DNA of 64,000 nucleotides from Stenopsyche tienmushanensis (taxonomy: Eukaryota > Arthropoda > Insecta > Trichoptera > Stenopsychidae). Made by a program: the position numbers and the translations under genes. Positions 47,601 to 59,147 of the stretch are shown here, one piece after another. Under the pieces are notes generated by a model. It was not told the origin of the DNA. It made no database searches and worked only from the letters and a program-made list of their open reading frames with translations. Position 1 is the first letter of the stretch, and each line of letters begins with the position of its first letter. The stretch lies in the NCBI GenBank assembly GCA_008973525.1, contig WACJ01000375.1, positions 202,004 to 266,003 of the forward strand, in the 5' to 3' direction.

Positions 47601-50600
47601 GTAACAAATTTGATTTGTTTCGAGATATGCGTTTGGTAGTCGAATTTCCGCACTCATACATTTCATTCTTGAATATCTTTGTATTCAAAGCTCGAATAAA
47701 GCTAAAAGCTCTTATAAAATTCTGTCTGCCGAATATATATGTCTTCCATGGAAATTTTATTGCCTTAATCAACTTTATTTTTATTTCATCAAATATCCCA
47801 TATTTCTGATGCACAATGATTAATATTGCACTCTGTTGTGTAAATCAACCGCATGTTGCTATTGGTTTGTTTAAATAGTAATACAAATAAAAAACATTGA
47901 TTTTTTTAGTATTTGAAGGATTTGGTTGTGAAATATATTTTATAATATTCTAGTAGGGTAGTTTGCTAAATTAATACTGATTTTTTTTTGTCTTTCGCAA
48001 CTTTAAAATGCAAAGGGGTATAAAAAAAAACTCAGCAAAAAACACATTCTTCCCACTGGTATCGCATATAGTCTCGTAGCGAGTCCGAGTTATATAAATA
48101 ATCTGGTTAAAACGAACGCTCTTTTGTCCCCACTGACGATTTTCATTATCTGGCTTGACTTCAGCAGCTCAATGCAAGTTTGTACGTCTTGAAAACCAAA
48201 TGCTGAGCACGAAGTGGCCTGAGGACTTTAGAGCTTAGAGGCTCTCGTCTTACGTGACATTGGTGTCAGAAGTTTAAATGTTTCCGTTCATTTATCTCAG
48301 TTCAAGTTATGCCTGTTTTTGTACTTGAAAACTAATTACAAAGATAATTGATACACTTATTTTTATTAAATTAACTCTTTCCTGGCATGTAGAAAGTAAT
48401 ATTAAATCACTACAGGACCAAGTATTTTGCTAAAAAGGTCTCCTTTGGAGCTTGTAATGGACCAAAAAAAGATATGACACTTTAAGAAGAAGGAAGCATC
48501 TATGTAATACGATTAGTTATATTATGTCAAGACTGAATAATTTAAAATGGATGTTAAAAAACTCTTATATTTTGATACGCTGGATGTAGATATAATGTAT
48601 GTAATATATATCAATGTCTACCATTGATCTTATTTTGAACTTCTAGATTGAAAAAATGGGTGTAAGTCCTTTGTTGTCAAAAGTTAATTTCAAACATCGC
48701 CGACATCGTGACAAACGACCACAATTGTGGAAACTGAAGAAAACTCGAGAGGTCCAAAAAGTCGCGATCTCATTTCACTGGGACGTGAATTATATCGCCA
48801 ATACGCAATCTGGTATACCGCATTCATGCAAACAAGACTTATCTGCCTTTTTACTTTATTTTAATAGTATTTGCAAAAAAGTATATTTTGTCGTTTTCCG
48901 TTGGACCACAAAATGTCTACTGCTATCTGCGAACCTGATGTACGTCTGTCACTTTAAATATTTTAGAGGAGTTGAAGACGTTTTCCACGGTTGTGTATTG
49001 ACAAAAATGAATAAATAATTATTAACTTTCGCATTATAATTTCGCAATTCCTTCTCCGCTGAAATAAATAAAATATTGTGAACAAAACTAGACAATTGAA
49101 ATGAAAAAAAGGAAATGAATGCGCTGTCTGACAGCCATGTTAGGCTACTTCTTGTCTGCTTCTAAAGGCATTTCAACCCTTGACCGATATAAGTTACAAG
49201 GGGTGTTTATTTTACAACACTTTCATTTGTTGTACTGCTTATATTTTATAAAAACAGAAACCTATTCACAAGAACCCAATTTAAACAATCGACTCATATA
49301 CAATCTATACAATATGGTTTATAAACTATCGGGTATTTTAAAATAAAAACATTAAATTCAATGCCAATTTGTGCAAATTACTCAGAGTTTTCTCTAAGAA
49401 AGTTGCAAAATGACATTAAAAACTTTTTTTTAATGGTTATAGACGTGAAACTGCATTCATGCAAATGAAATTCATATAGCAGTGTCGCTATGGAACAAAG
49501 ACTTATATTGCGTAATATTAAATGAGGACTCGACTTAATTGCTTTTAAAATGAGTACCACTAAATATTATTTGAGATCACACTTTTTCAACGTCATTACA
49601 TTCCATATTGTCATACCTCTGTAACTGTAAGTGATTTTGCGATCAATTCAAACGCTATCTGCACATTTTTCAAAAGTCCACAAATTTTCTAAAAAGATGC
49701 TTCGAATGATAAGTTGATTCCTCGTACAAAGTGGCAACACGAGGAAATAAGATTTAATGTAGAACTGATCGGAAAAAATCGTCTTTTTAAAAATTTCTAC
49801 TTACTTGCATGACTTTGGAATACATTTTACAATTTTGCAGAAGTTATATCTGATTACGATTCAATATTCTGACAAAGTGCTTAAAATGCACAACTGCCTT
49901 TTTTATGATGCTTTTAAATGCTTCAAGGCTTTAATATTTTCTTTTGCCATGAACTTTGGAGTGCTCAATCATAACTGATAGTTTTTACAGTGAATAAGAC
50001 TTAAGCAGTTGAGAACATTATAATATATCACTTTATTGATTTGACTGATATTGATATTAACTGATTTACACCAAGAAAAGTTGATTTTTTGATACTAATT
50101 CATTAAAAAAAGTGTTATTAAAACTCTCAAGGATTCGCTCAATATAATATTGTTTATAGTCCTATGTATTTTTTGTAATAGCTCACAATATTATGGTTTA
50201 AAATAGTCCTAGTTGAACAAAAAAAAATTATTAGGTCGTAAATTTTCCAGTATTAACTGCACCGAACTCTATTTATTAGCTATGAGTGTAACAACATTAC
50301 TTTAAGGGACGTTTCTACCTTGTTGGGTATTTTTATGCAAAAATTATTAAATATAAAATATTGATATTTAGTGTGTTGACTAGGCGATCTTTATTGAATA
50401 TAAAAATATTTTTTTAAGTTTGACAAATTATGGTAATGGGAGTGGGGGAGAGCCACGTATGTCGGTGACAGCGATGAAATTCTTCACCATAGAAGTCTTG
50501 ATCAGGTAATTTGCAGCAAAAACATTAAACATATTTTTATTATGTATATAATTTGTTCGAAGAAAAGTTTGTGTTTTTATAAACATTTTATGTCGTTTTT

Positions 50601-51131
50601 TGTTCATTAAATAAACACTTTTGAATATTTTTAGATAATTGTAGTCTATACGATGAAAACATTTACTATACACGTGTTTGTCGAATTTAATAAAGAATGC
50701 TCATCTAGGGCGTGTGGGAGCACTTCCATGAGCTTGGAAAAATTAGTTTCGATAAAAACATATTGTTGCGAATTTCATTTATATCCATATTTTATTTGAA
50801 CGTATTCTTAAACATTGGTTCTTTCTGATACATGAAGAAAAACATTTTTTTTTAATCAAAAAGGTAGAAACATCCCTTAATACTTTTTACTCCAATCTTA
50901 ACACATCGAATATAATGTGAAGATTTTTTTAAAATATAGAATAGATTTTTAAAAAAATGTATTAAGGTATGGTTTTTTCATTTTTGTTTAATTTTCCCAA
51001 TTCTCAGAAATCTAGTAACAATTAATCCTTGTTTATTTTATTTTTAGTCTTTAGCTGTGTAATATATAAATATTTTTCGAAGCATTTTGTACGAATTTGT
51101 CCACTGTTATTTTAAATATTATGCACTATAT
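47601..51131. other. Long stretch without a supported gene
   Basis: AT-rich except 48060-48270, which is balanced and contains short complementary motifs (GAGC...GCTC near 48228). A 120-codon plus frame (48656-49018), basic at its N-terminus and without recognisable motifs, is the longest here. No gene call is made. Confidence 0.45.
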
Positions 51132-51420
51132 CAGGGTAGGCCAAACTTTTGATCACCATGGGCGAACGGACGACCTATATTTTTAAATTATAGGCGGAAG
51201 TCCACCAACGTCGTATGTGTTAAGTGATCATAAGAAAAGTAGAAATTTAAAGCTTAAAATAAGTTTGAATTTAAAATACGCAGGGATACATTTTAATTAT
51301 TAATTAATTTTAATAGGAGAACATAATGATTTTTTTCTCACAAAATACTTAGAACGGGCATCAGAGATCTACACGTATCAAACAGGCGGGCGACTAGGAA
51401 TAGTTATGCGAATTTAGTGG
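51132..51420 (+). mobile_element. Possible hAT-like non-autonomous element, fragment
   Basis: The opening CAGGGTAGGCCAAACTTTTG and nearby GGGCGAACGGACG resemble the ends of hAT-type repeats that start CAGxGxxGGCCAAACTTTT, from memory of arthropod repeats. GGCGGGCGACTAGG near 51385 may be the other side. The matching inverted end is not present, so this is a tentative call on one terminus. Confidence 0.28.
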
Positions 51421-51990
51421 ATCCTAAATGTTAAATTGGACTGCAAGTTATCAAAATTTTGATAGATTCAATTTATTTTAATCAAATAAAAAAATGAAAG
51501 TTGTGAAGTAAGTCCAAACCACTCTAATATTCGTCTAGAAAACAACATGTGTATTTTAGTAGACTTACAGAATAAGTATGTTTATACTTTATTGAATTTG
51601 AGCCATCATAAGACTTTAAATTAAACGAAAAAAATCCAGCCAAGCGACCTAGAGGTCTTATTTCATTTTTTTTTCGATCGATAATTTACCATCTGTGTGG
51701 TCGATGTCGTCCAGGTGGAAGGTTGTCTTCTCCCAAGACTTGAATACCTTTAAACCTTATGAACCACCCGAATGACTCTAAGCGGCTTAAAGTATTATGC
51801 CGGAAAGCTGTTTTAAGCATTTCGCAAATAAAGCAGTACTGTTTCAAATTCTAGCGCTTAAATTGATGCAATTTAATTGATAATTAATATTGGGCGTTCA
51901 TATGGGGAATTAAATTAGCAAATATGCTCTAATTATTCAGATACCATTGACATTAAGTTTTGCATTCACTTTATTGATTGGGAACTTTGA
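51421..51990. other. Stretch without a gene
   Basis: Mostly AT-rich; 51640-51790 is more balanced. No feature supported. Confidence 0.5.
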
Positions 51991-52272
51991 TTGCAACTTG
52001 TTTTTGATCATTTTAAATTAGCTATTTCAGACCTGAATTATTTTTTTCATCCGATGGATTTTGTAAATTCCATGTGTCTAAAGTATAATAAGGAGACTAT
52101 AAAAAAATATATCTTTTGTCTACAATTATGCACAAGCCTTTCAGATCTGAATTATTTTTTTCATTCGATGGATTTTGTAAATTCCATGTGTCTTAAGTAT
52201 AATAAGGAGAATATAAAAAAAATATATTTATGTCTACAATTGTGCACGCCAGGTCTGAAAGAGTTAAGCTAA
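51991..52272 (+). repeat. 114-bp tandem duplication that keeps one reading frame
   Basis: Two adjacent 114-bp units (52025-52138 and 52139-52252) are about 90% identical. Because 114 is a multiple of three, a 93-codon ORF covers both and encodes a 38-residue repeat, each with DLNYFF, MDFVNSMCLKYNKE and CLQLCT. Several differences between units are synonymous (gac/gat, cta/ctt, tta/ttg). A run of differences in the A-rich stretch alters three residues without a net frame change. I do not recognise the peptide. A chance frame in a recent local duplication is the simplest view. Confidence 0.6.
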
Positions 52273-52439
52273 ATTTTTTTTGATTATATATGCTATTAAT
52301 TGTATTTTTTTGTTGTTGTCATTCTTATATGTAATACTGATTAAATTTAAATTGATATTGTTGATTTCGTGTCTGTGCAATGCTTTTAATATTGATTAAC
52401 ACTCACAAAACAAAATTCGTACACGAACAGTGCTTGTGC

Positions 52440-52575
52440 TAATGTAAAAATCTTTTTGGATACACGCCCATAAACTCACCAAAGTTTCATTGCAATCGAA
52501 TAAACCGTATAAGAATGTATCTGGGACATTGAGAGTGCCTGACAGATATTCATATTTATATAGCAATATACACGT
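52440..52575 (-). repeat. Minus-strand copy of the 22-kb dispersed repeat
   Basis: On the minus strand it has TATATAAATATGAATATCTG near one end and GGTTTATTCGATTGCAATGA further on, matching the TATATAAAA and CCGATTGCAATAAAACTTT blocks at 22003-22165 in the same order. It is diverged and lacks an ORF. Confidence 0.4.
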
Positions 52576-52971
52576 GATAAAGTAAAAAAATGCACGTTGT
52601 CTTAACCGTGTAAAAAGAAGATTAAGTGTATAAACACTCTGCCTTCGTCTAACGTAGTTATATGGCTCTACGAATTTAAACCCGTGTAATGTAAAATAAT
52701 TAAATAATCATTGTTTAATGTAAATTCTTTGTTTTCCATAAAATTTTCTTCAACATTAAACTTACCACAACGGGTTAAATTACCGATTTTAAACAGAATT
52801 TCTTGAAAAAACATCATATCGTCTAGAGGTGCCTCAATTTATAATATTTTTAGGGAGGTTGTAGGCCTGACAGCATATGCCAATTATGAAGTCACAATTA
52901 TATGCCACGAAATATTGTGAAGGGTAATGTGAGAACTGTTTTTTCTTTGATCCATCAAAGCATGAATCTTT
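52576..52971. other. Stretch without a gene
   Basis: AT-rich. The end (52942-52973) holds three close copies of an ATCAAAGA/TCTTTGAT motif that could fold locally. Confidence 0.45.
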
Positions 52972-53321
52972 GATGTGTCATATCCGATGTCGGATATAGG
53001 GGATCTCCATAGGAGATCTTACTTGGGAAATGATTTAATGTGGTGGTTTCCCGTTGCCTTCCACACGTGGTAAAGTAAGGATAGGATTATTTTTGAAAAG
53101 TAGGAGAAGAGAGAATCTATAAGTGAGTAGCGAAATTATCATTATATATAAATGATAATTTAATTATTGTTGCAAATTCAATTACTCACTCATGGGCGTC
53201 CTTGCACGACTTTATTAATCGCCTCAGAATTTACTTTTTCTAATTCAGGAAATCAGGGTAAACCTGGATCGAGCCTTTGCAACAAGAGTCCAGGATCTAA
53301 ACCACTATACCAACACTTGGT
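52972..53321 (-). mobile_element. SINE family 2, tRNA-derived, B box deleted
   Basis: On the minus strand the copy starts ACCAAGTGTTGGTATAGTGG, where TGGTATAGTGG fits a polymerase III A box (53302-53312 on the plus strand), and continues TTTAGATCCTGGACTCTTG. Compared with the copy at 55412, about 87 bp containing the B box are deleted, joining GCAAAGGC directly to TCGATCCAGG. The body has TTTCCTGAATTAG, TAAAGTCGTGCAAGG and GAGTGAGTAATTGAATTTGC. The tail has CACGTGTGGAAGGCAACGGG and a hairpin (AAGATCTCC TATGGAGATC near 53003-53020). The ORF across it is incidental. Confidence 0.7.
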
Positions 53322-55129
53322 CAAAAACTTGATTAAATCCAATAAATTAAGCCAAATAAAGATAAAGGCTATTATTAAGCTGGCGGCTAAGTTTATTTAA
53401 TATATGGAATATTTTTACAAAATCTCGATTTGTTCCTAAATCTATAATTGTTTAAGGAGTGATATCGTTTATAAATTTAATTTGATGTTTCACTAAATTT
53501 CCCTATCTCTGGTTTTACATTAAAAATAGTAATGGGTACAGGGCAAAAAAATGTGAAATTTTAACACATCCTAAAAACTTGACCCTCGGTATTTTCATTT
53601 ATTTTCATAGAACACGCAATGAATTAATTGTCCATTAAACGACCTCTCTTCAGCAAAACGAGGTTCTCTCAGCCGATGACTAGTCTTGTCGACACCGAAA
53701 TGTTTCCGACCGCTGTTCTAATTACATCAGGACCTGTGGAGGCACAATAAGGCGATGGGTGATCTTGGAACGCGAAACAAAAATTAAGACTCAAACCACC
53801 ACCCGTCGGCGGGGGAATTTTGATATTGAGGTCTAAATTAATATGAGTTGCGCCATTTTGCTATCACAGTAATCTAATTTTGTCAAATTAAAGAGAAAAT
53901 CGTACAATTATTCATCACTCTGATGAAAAGCAAAGCAACGTGAGGATATAAATAATTTTTCTTGAGTGAAACCTATTCGTGTAATTCATTACTTTCGTAA
54001 TCATTTTGAGTTGAAAAAGCTTGTACATTTTTTTGACGAGAATTTAATTTCGTCGTTATTGCTGTGGCTTCTATTTGTTAGGTGGATATAAAATGTCGAA
54101 AGAAAATATAAAAATCTTAAAATAATTCCCATCATCACTTTTTACCAGCAATTTTTTAATTTTATTTTTGAAAAAGTTCTTCTAAATGCGTTTTCACTTC
54201 CCCACATTATTTATTTTTATACGTCTTAACGTATGCTCTCACGATCTGAAAAGTTAATAATTCGACGGTGCGAGATTCGGTGAATAGATTGGATGAGGTA
54301 GAATTTATAGTTTAAGCTCATTTATTTTTTCTTATGTTATTTTTGTAGTATGCGGTTTCGCGTTATCGTGTAGAAGATTTTTTATGTTTATCAACTAAAA
54401 CAGTTCGTATTTTTATGGGCTCTTGTTTTTTTTGTTTGAGTTATTGAAAATAAACGATCGCCGAAACCGTCTAACTGGGTTTGAGAAACTCAAAATAAAT
54501 AACTCCAAAAGAATGGAGTGAAAATTTATAAAAACTCATAGCAGCCCCATATGTTATACTATTTATTATTAAAATCATATTAATGGTATTTGTAGAGTTT
54601 TCTTTATAGCGTTCTTACTCAAGTACGTTATAAAGAGAAGAACGGTCTGCATTACGGTTCTCGTCTGTCAATTTTTATTTTCAAGTAATATCTGCCCACA
54701 AAAATGAGGTGAATGTGATATGACATTGCACGAAATGGAAAAAAATGAAATGAGTGGAATCCTGAATGGCTGACAGCCGAAAAAGGGTCAACGGTATTTA
54801 ATAAATTATAATAAAAGGTTCAGAGCGAAGAAGCGACGCGGTGGGTGTTAAAAGGGGGACGAATTTGTTTTACTTCCTGCAATAACCTTTAGTAAAGGGA
54901 TAATGAATGCTTCTTCAAGATCGAACCGCACAATATGATGATTTTTAAAAAGCGTGAAATGCTTTTAAATGACGAACGTTCTTCAGAATTGATAATATAA
55001 AAAATCTCTATTATTTGCATCCATTTGTATAATTTAAATTATTCTGGTTATTGGTCTATATTTTCAGTGGTTTATTATTCAGCACTGATATAATCAATAT
55101 TGCCCTTTATTTATTGATGAATACCGAGA
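53322..55129. other. Stretch without a supported gene
   Basis: Patches at 53640-53820 and 54620-54860 are less AT-rich than the surroundings but contain no ORF, RNA structure or repeat that I recognise. Confidence 0.45.
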
Positions 55130-55218
55130 TTTCCGTCGCATATGCTGCGAGTTCGTATCGGGGCCCTTCGCTTCTCGTCGAGGCCCTTCAGGCCAAGATG
55201 AGAGACGCACGGGTCGTT
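55130..55218 (+). repeat. GC-rich dispersed repeat block, copy B
   Basis: Shares CCGTCG, TATGCT-CGAGTTCGT and CTTCTCGTCGAGGCCCTTCA with 2870-2990, but lacks the 31-bp hairpin of that copy. It is flanked by ordinary AT-rich DNA on both sides. A 78-codon ORF (55051-55287) crossing it is not supported as a gene. Confidence 0.55.
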
Positions 55219-55411
55219 CGTCAAAGTAAGCCTCTTTTTATAAAAGAGAGATTGAAACTTTGCCTGAAAGATGGCAAAGAATTGTAAATAATAATGGAAA
55301 ATATATAATTGATTGAATAATTAAAATAAAATCGTAACAATTTTTTTTCGTTTTAATTCGAAATAATTGATTACTTATGGGTCCCCCTAATACATGTTCT
55401 TTATCATTTTC

Positions 55412-55810
55412 TTAACGTGCCATATCTGATATCGGACATCATGGTGATTTTCCATTGTCTTCTACACGTGGTAAAGTAAGGATAGGATTATTTGGAAAGG
55501 TAGGAGAGGAGAGAATCTATGAGTGAGTAGCGAAATATCAATATATCTAGATGATAATTTAATAATTGTTGAAAATTCAATCACTCACTCATGGTAGTCC
55601 CCGTACAACTTTATTAATCGCCTCAATATTTACTTTTTTAAATCCAGGAAATCAGTATAAACCTGGATCGAGACGATCGATCAGAAATATTATTATGTCC
55701 GATCTTCCAATTTTTTTAGTATGGTGAAATTTTTTCCATAATTTGGATTTGAACCCAAGCCTTTATGATAAGAGTCCAGGATCTAAGTCAATATACCAAC
55801 ACTTGGTAAA
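55412..55810 (-). mobile_element. SINE family 2, tRNA-derived, full-length copy
   Basis: The fullest copy. On the minus strand it begins TTTTACCAAGTGTTGGTATA, with an A-box-like region complementary to 55788-55798. A perfect-looking B box, GGTTCAAATCC, is complementary to 55745-55755. Then come the tRNA-unrelated body (CCAGGTTTATACTGATTTCC, GAGTGAGTGATTGAATTTTC, CTACTCACTCATAGATTCTC) and the tail CACGTGTAGAAGACAATGGA. Length is about 400 bp. Related copies lie at 46585, 47368, 52972 and 61147. No poly-A tail is obvious at the lower-coordinate end. Confidence 0.75.
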
Positions 55811-57004
55811 ACATATGCTTTTACTTATCCAACGAAGCCTTAATATCTATTTGATGATATTATAATTAAGCTTTTACCATGTTATCATACGTTTATAATG
55901 AAATTAGAGTAAACTGCTTTTTGATTTGCAATAATATTATTTTTGGAAATTATTGTCCTTTGTACAAGATAATCGCAATTTAATTAATGATAGTATTTTA
56001 GTCATATTAGTTTGGGACATTTCTTGTTTAGTATTTTCACAACACATAATTAATATTTTTGTTAATATTGTATACACGGTATTCAATGGGTAGCCTTGAT
56101 GACCTCTGTTGAATATATTTAAAAATGAAATGAATACATCAAAAATGATTTAAATTATGATTGATAAAATTTCACGGCGTTGAAGATATTATAGAAAATA
56201 ATTTAAGCAAAACAATGATAAATTCTGAAGTCAAAAGTTATTATACTTGGATTTAGATGAGCCAATATAAATTATTCCAAATTTTCTGAGGTATCTCCAA
56301 AATATTAACAAATAAAGCTATGATTAAGATTATGCGAAATTAATTAATCGGAAATGATTAGGTGGGGGTCTGAATTTACGCGCATAATTTTTATCCGGTA
56401 TTAATAAGGATTTGATGGAATAAACTATTTTAAAACATATGATTTTAATGTTTTTTTTTTCGTGACTACTAAATCATCTCCCCTCTACTTTATTATAAAA
56501 TATTTAGAATTATAGCGATTAGAATCGCACCTTGCAACGATGATTCGACGTAAAATCTGTGATTTATCGCCTCAAGTGCGTTTAATTTATTTAGTCTTCC
56601 GTTCACCGAGCTTCTTGATATTCGGTATAAATTTGCGAATGTATTAGACATACAGGCGTATTTTGTACGTTATTGCATTAGATTGCTGACGCATAATTAA
56701 TTAAAATTTCCATGATTAATTAATCAAAGTGTTTTCTTTCATTAAGACGTCTTAGTTCAAAGAGGGGAAATTTGATGTGAAAACAAATGCGTCCGATGAT
56801 GTTTACATCCCGGGAATTGCCGAAAATTGAGTTGTAAAGAAAGAAGGAAGATAAAACTATGAGAAAAGAAGATCGTCGGACGGAAGTCGGACAAAACCAG
56901 TAGATGGCGAATCTGCAATTCATTTGCCATAATCATTATCCATGATACCTGAACGTTATTTGAGCAACCAAATATTCGTCTTTTCATATCGTGATCTTCA
57001 AATT
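55811..57004. other. Stretch without a gene
   Basis: AT-rich; the less AT-rich interval 56750-56960 has two overlapping minus-strand frames without motifs. Confidence 0.5.
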
Positions 57005-57227
57005 TATATATACAGGATGTTTTGCAAATGGACCGACATTTTTTTTGGAAGTTAAAGGGATTTTTTTCTACGTTTCATACATAGGTCCGATATCCTAAGT
57101 GTCAAGTTTATCAAAATATAATTATTTCTCAACACAGTTTTAAGATTAAAAAATCCTACGAACTTATTGAGTAACGTATATAGTAAATGTATACAGAGTG
57201 TTTTACACATGGACTGATATTTTTCAT
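57005..57227. repeat. Direct repeat pair with TACAGxGTGTTTT ends
   Basis: A motif of about 39 bp appears at 57005-57046 (TATACAGGATGTTTTGCAAA then TGGACCGACATTTTT) and at 57189-57227 (TATACAGAGTGTTTTACACA then TGGACTGATATTTTT), 181 bp apart in the same orientation. TACAGGGTGTTTC-type motifs are common at arthropod DNA-transposon ends, from memory, so two nested or tandem non-autonomous ends are likely. The start of the next repeat (about 57246, AGGGTGGTCTTTATTTTTCG) has a related look. Confidence 0.5.
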
Positions 57228-57306
57228 AAGTCATAATGTGTAATAGGGTGGTCTTTATTTTTCGACTTTTAAAAACTAGGTGATCACCCTGTCATGATTT
57301 TCTGTG

Positions 57307-57747
57307 TATCTCATCACAGTTTTTGAACAAAGATTTTGTTCTTAGGAGATAACTCTGATTTTAAGGCTGCAAAGAAAATAGTCCATTCTTTGCGGATAGT
57401 GAATGATATTGCTGAGCGTGATGTTGCTTTAAATGGAGGAATATAATAAATTGATGACAACAGTTTTTTTTAGTAAAAGATTACAGAAAAAAATATTCTC
57501 ATACAAAAAAGTCAACGCTTGTGTCCGGAATATATATGATTTTTATAACAAAAGGATATCCTTATTTGTAATTTAAACATTAATATTAGTTGTAAAGGTT
57601 TTATATTAATAATTACAAGTTAGTGATTAATATAATGTTTTAAATTAAAATTCAAACCTCGGTGTCGACTTGGAAATATTATTTTTTTTAGGATGGAAAA
57701 TCAAATGAGATGTTGACCGGTAAAATTTTCGAAAAAAAAATGTTTTC
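57307..57747 (+). repeat. Dispersed coding repeat remnant, copy B
   Basis: Partner of 26551-27000. One frame (57345-57431) gives DFKAAKKIVHSLRI then VNDIAERDVAL, a longer intact stretch than copy A provides for this part. After a shift the EEYNKL equivalent follows. The shared order of motifs across two diverged copies supports a real ancestral protein. Both are pseudogenes of an uncharacterised multicopy gene or transposon ORF. Confidence 0.5.
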
Positions 57748-58255
57748 ATCTAAATTCATATTTGTTCATTTGCAATTCATATTCGGTCAAAACGAATAAA
57801 ATCGATTTAAACTGTAGACTTTTACACATTATGTCATTACTTTTACACATTATGGCATTAATTTTTCCGGATTTTATTTTGAATGTCTGTGATGAATATG
57901 TTTATCTGAATGTCATTTCGAGACTAGGATGTCTTTTTTGATAGATGGATATTTTTCCATTTTATATTTTGGAGCTACGCCACGACACGTAAATGCTTTG
58001 TGAACGGTAACAGACAATTGTATCTTTAAAGTATTGCAAACACGTGTCTTACCATCCTAATCTATTAAGATGAGTATTTCGATTCAATCCTTTCCTTTTC
58101 CATAAGTGGAAGCAATTTCCTGGAATAGATCTACGGCTGATGAGAAACTTACAATCGCATCCCATTGCAACTGATCCAGCTAGTAAAACGAGATGGAGGC
58201 AGTAAGTAATTTCTCGTCTTCGAATACAAAAGCGAGTGGAATATAAAATAAGTGG
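57748..58255. other. Stretch without a gene, with a 21-bp tandem pair
   Basis: A 21-bp unit ACTTTTACACATTATGTCATT is repeated at 57818-57838 and 57839-57859. Sequence just before the next ORF (58160-58250) becomes less AT-rich and contains GCAGTAAGTAAT, a possible but unproven splice donor. Confidence 0.45.
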
Positions 58256-58522
58256 ATGAAAAAGTTTGCGGAGCTGTTGAGAGCGGCTCTAGGGTTGATT
58301 GTTTGTGTCGATTGGGTTGGCGCGCGAACGTGTCGGGCCATTTTCACCTACTCGTCGCGCAATTTGTCGTGCCACGTGCCCGATTGGAAGACGCATATAC
58401 GCGACCGCACTCACATCTGCGTCGAACGATCAAACGATACAATTGCCGGCAATTTGCGCCGTATTACAATATCAATAAAAGGGGAATGCGAGATGACTAT
58501 ACATCTTAAAGTTTGCACTTGA
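58256..58522 (+). CDS. Candidate small secreted cysteine-containing protein
   Basis: An 88-codon ORF in an island far less AT-rich than its flanks, with many G or C third positions. The N-terminus starts MKKF and has a hydrophobic core, ALGLIVCVDWVGA, ending in a V-x-A-type cleavage context after residue 23. The predicted mature part has five cysteines (residues 26, 39, 55, 78, 87) and two N-glycosylation sequons (N36-L-S, N60-D-T). That fits a small disulfide-containing secreted protein, but an odd cysteine number is unusual for one. I do not recognise a family. The ATG context (AAGTGGATGAA) is acceptable. It could be one exon of a larger gene or a repeat; an overlapping frame from 58252 looks less protein-like. 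Confidence 0.28.
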   Translation: MKKFAELLRAALGLIVCVDWVGARTCRAIFTYSSRNLSCHVPDWKTHIRDRTHICVERSNDTIAGNLRRITISIKGECEMTIHLKVCT

Positions 58523-59147
58523 GCCTCACTAAAGATATTTATACTTGCGTGAGCAAATGAAACTGTCAAATAATATTTTTTCTGTTAACATTGATATAGA
58601 TTCAAAACGTTTTATTTTATTACTATTTCTTAAATACATACAGTCATCATGAATATTCAAAATTGAATACAGTAATCATGCCGTTTGAATACATACACAA
58701 AGATCATGAAAACATAATGTATTATATTTGTAAACAAAATTTATTTCTTTTATAATTCTATACAACTCACTATTAAGGTCATATTGGCTGTTTGAGTAAA
58801 ATTTTGACATAATTAATTAAATTTTATATGATTTTTTTTATGTTATGGAAATAAAATATGTTTCAATCAATGCTTTTTCCATTAGTATGTATTTCTCAGC
58901 AAATTGACTGAAATTTTGCTTAAGTGGGACAGTCAATTACCTGGACCAAAAAAACTTACTCTAGTATAATCAAATAAATTGATGTCCACTGTATCGATAT
59001 AGCCAGATTGCATTACGATAGCTTTTAAGCATAGGTAAAGGCAATAGCTTAAAATAATAAAACAATATTAATTATGATTAATGTATTACATTTAAGTAAA
59101 TTAAGTACAAATCCATGATTAATATATGAGTTTTAATAGACATACGA
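58523..59147. other. Stretch without a gene
   Basis: AT-rich; no feature supported. Confidence 0.55.

Noticed and set aside
48656..49018. 120-codon plus-strand ORF as a gene
   Set aside because: No recognisable domain, signal peptide or splice context; composition is like the surrounding non-coding DNA.
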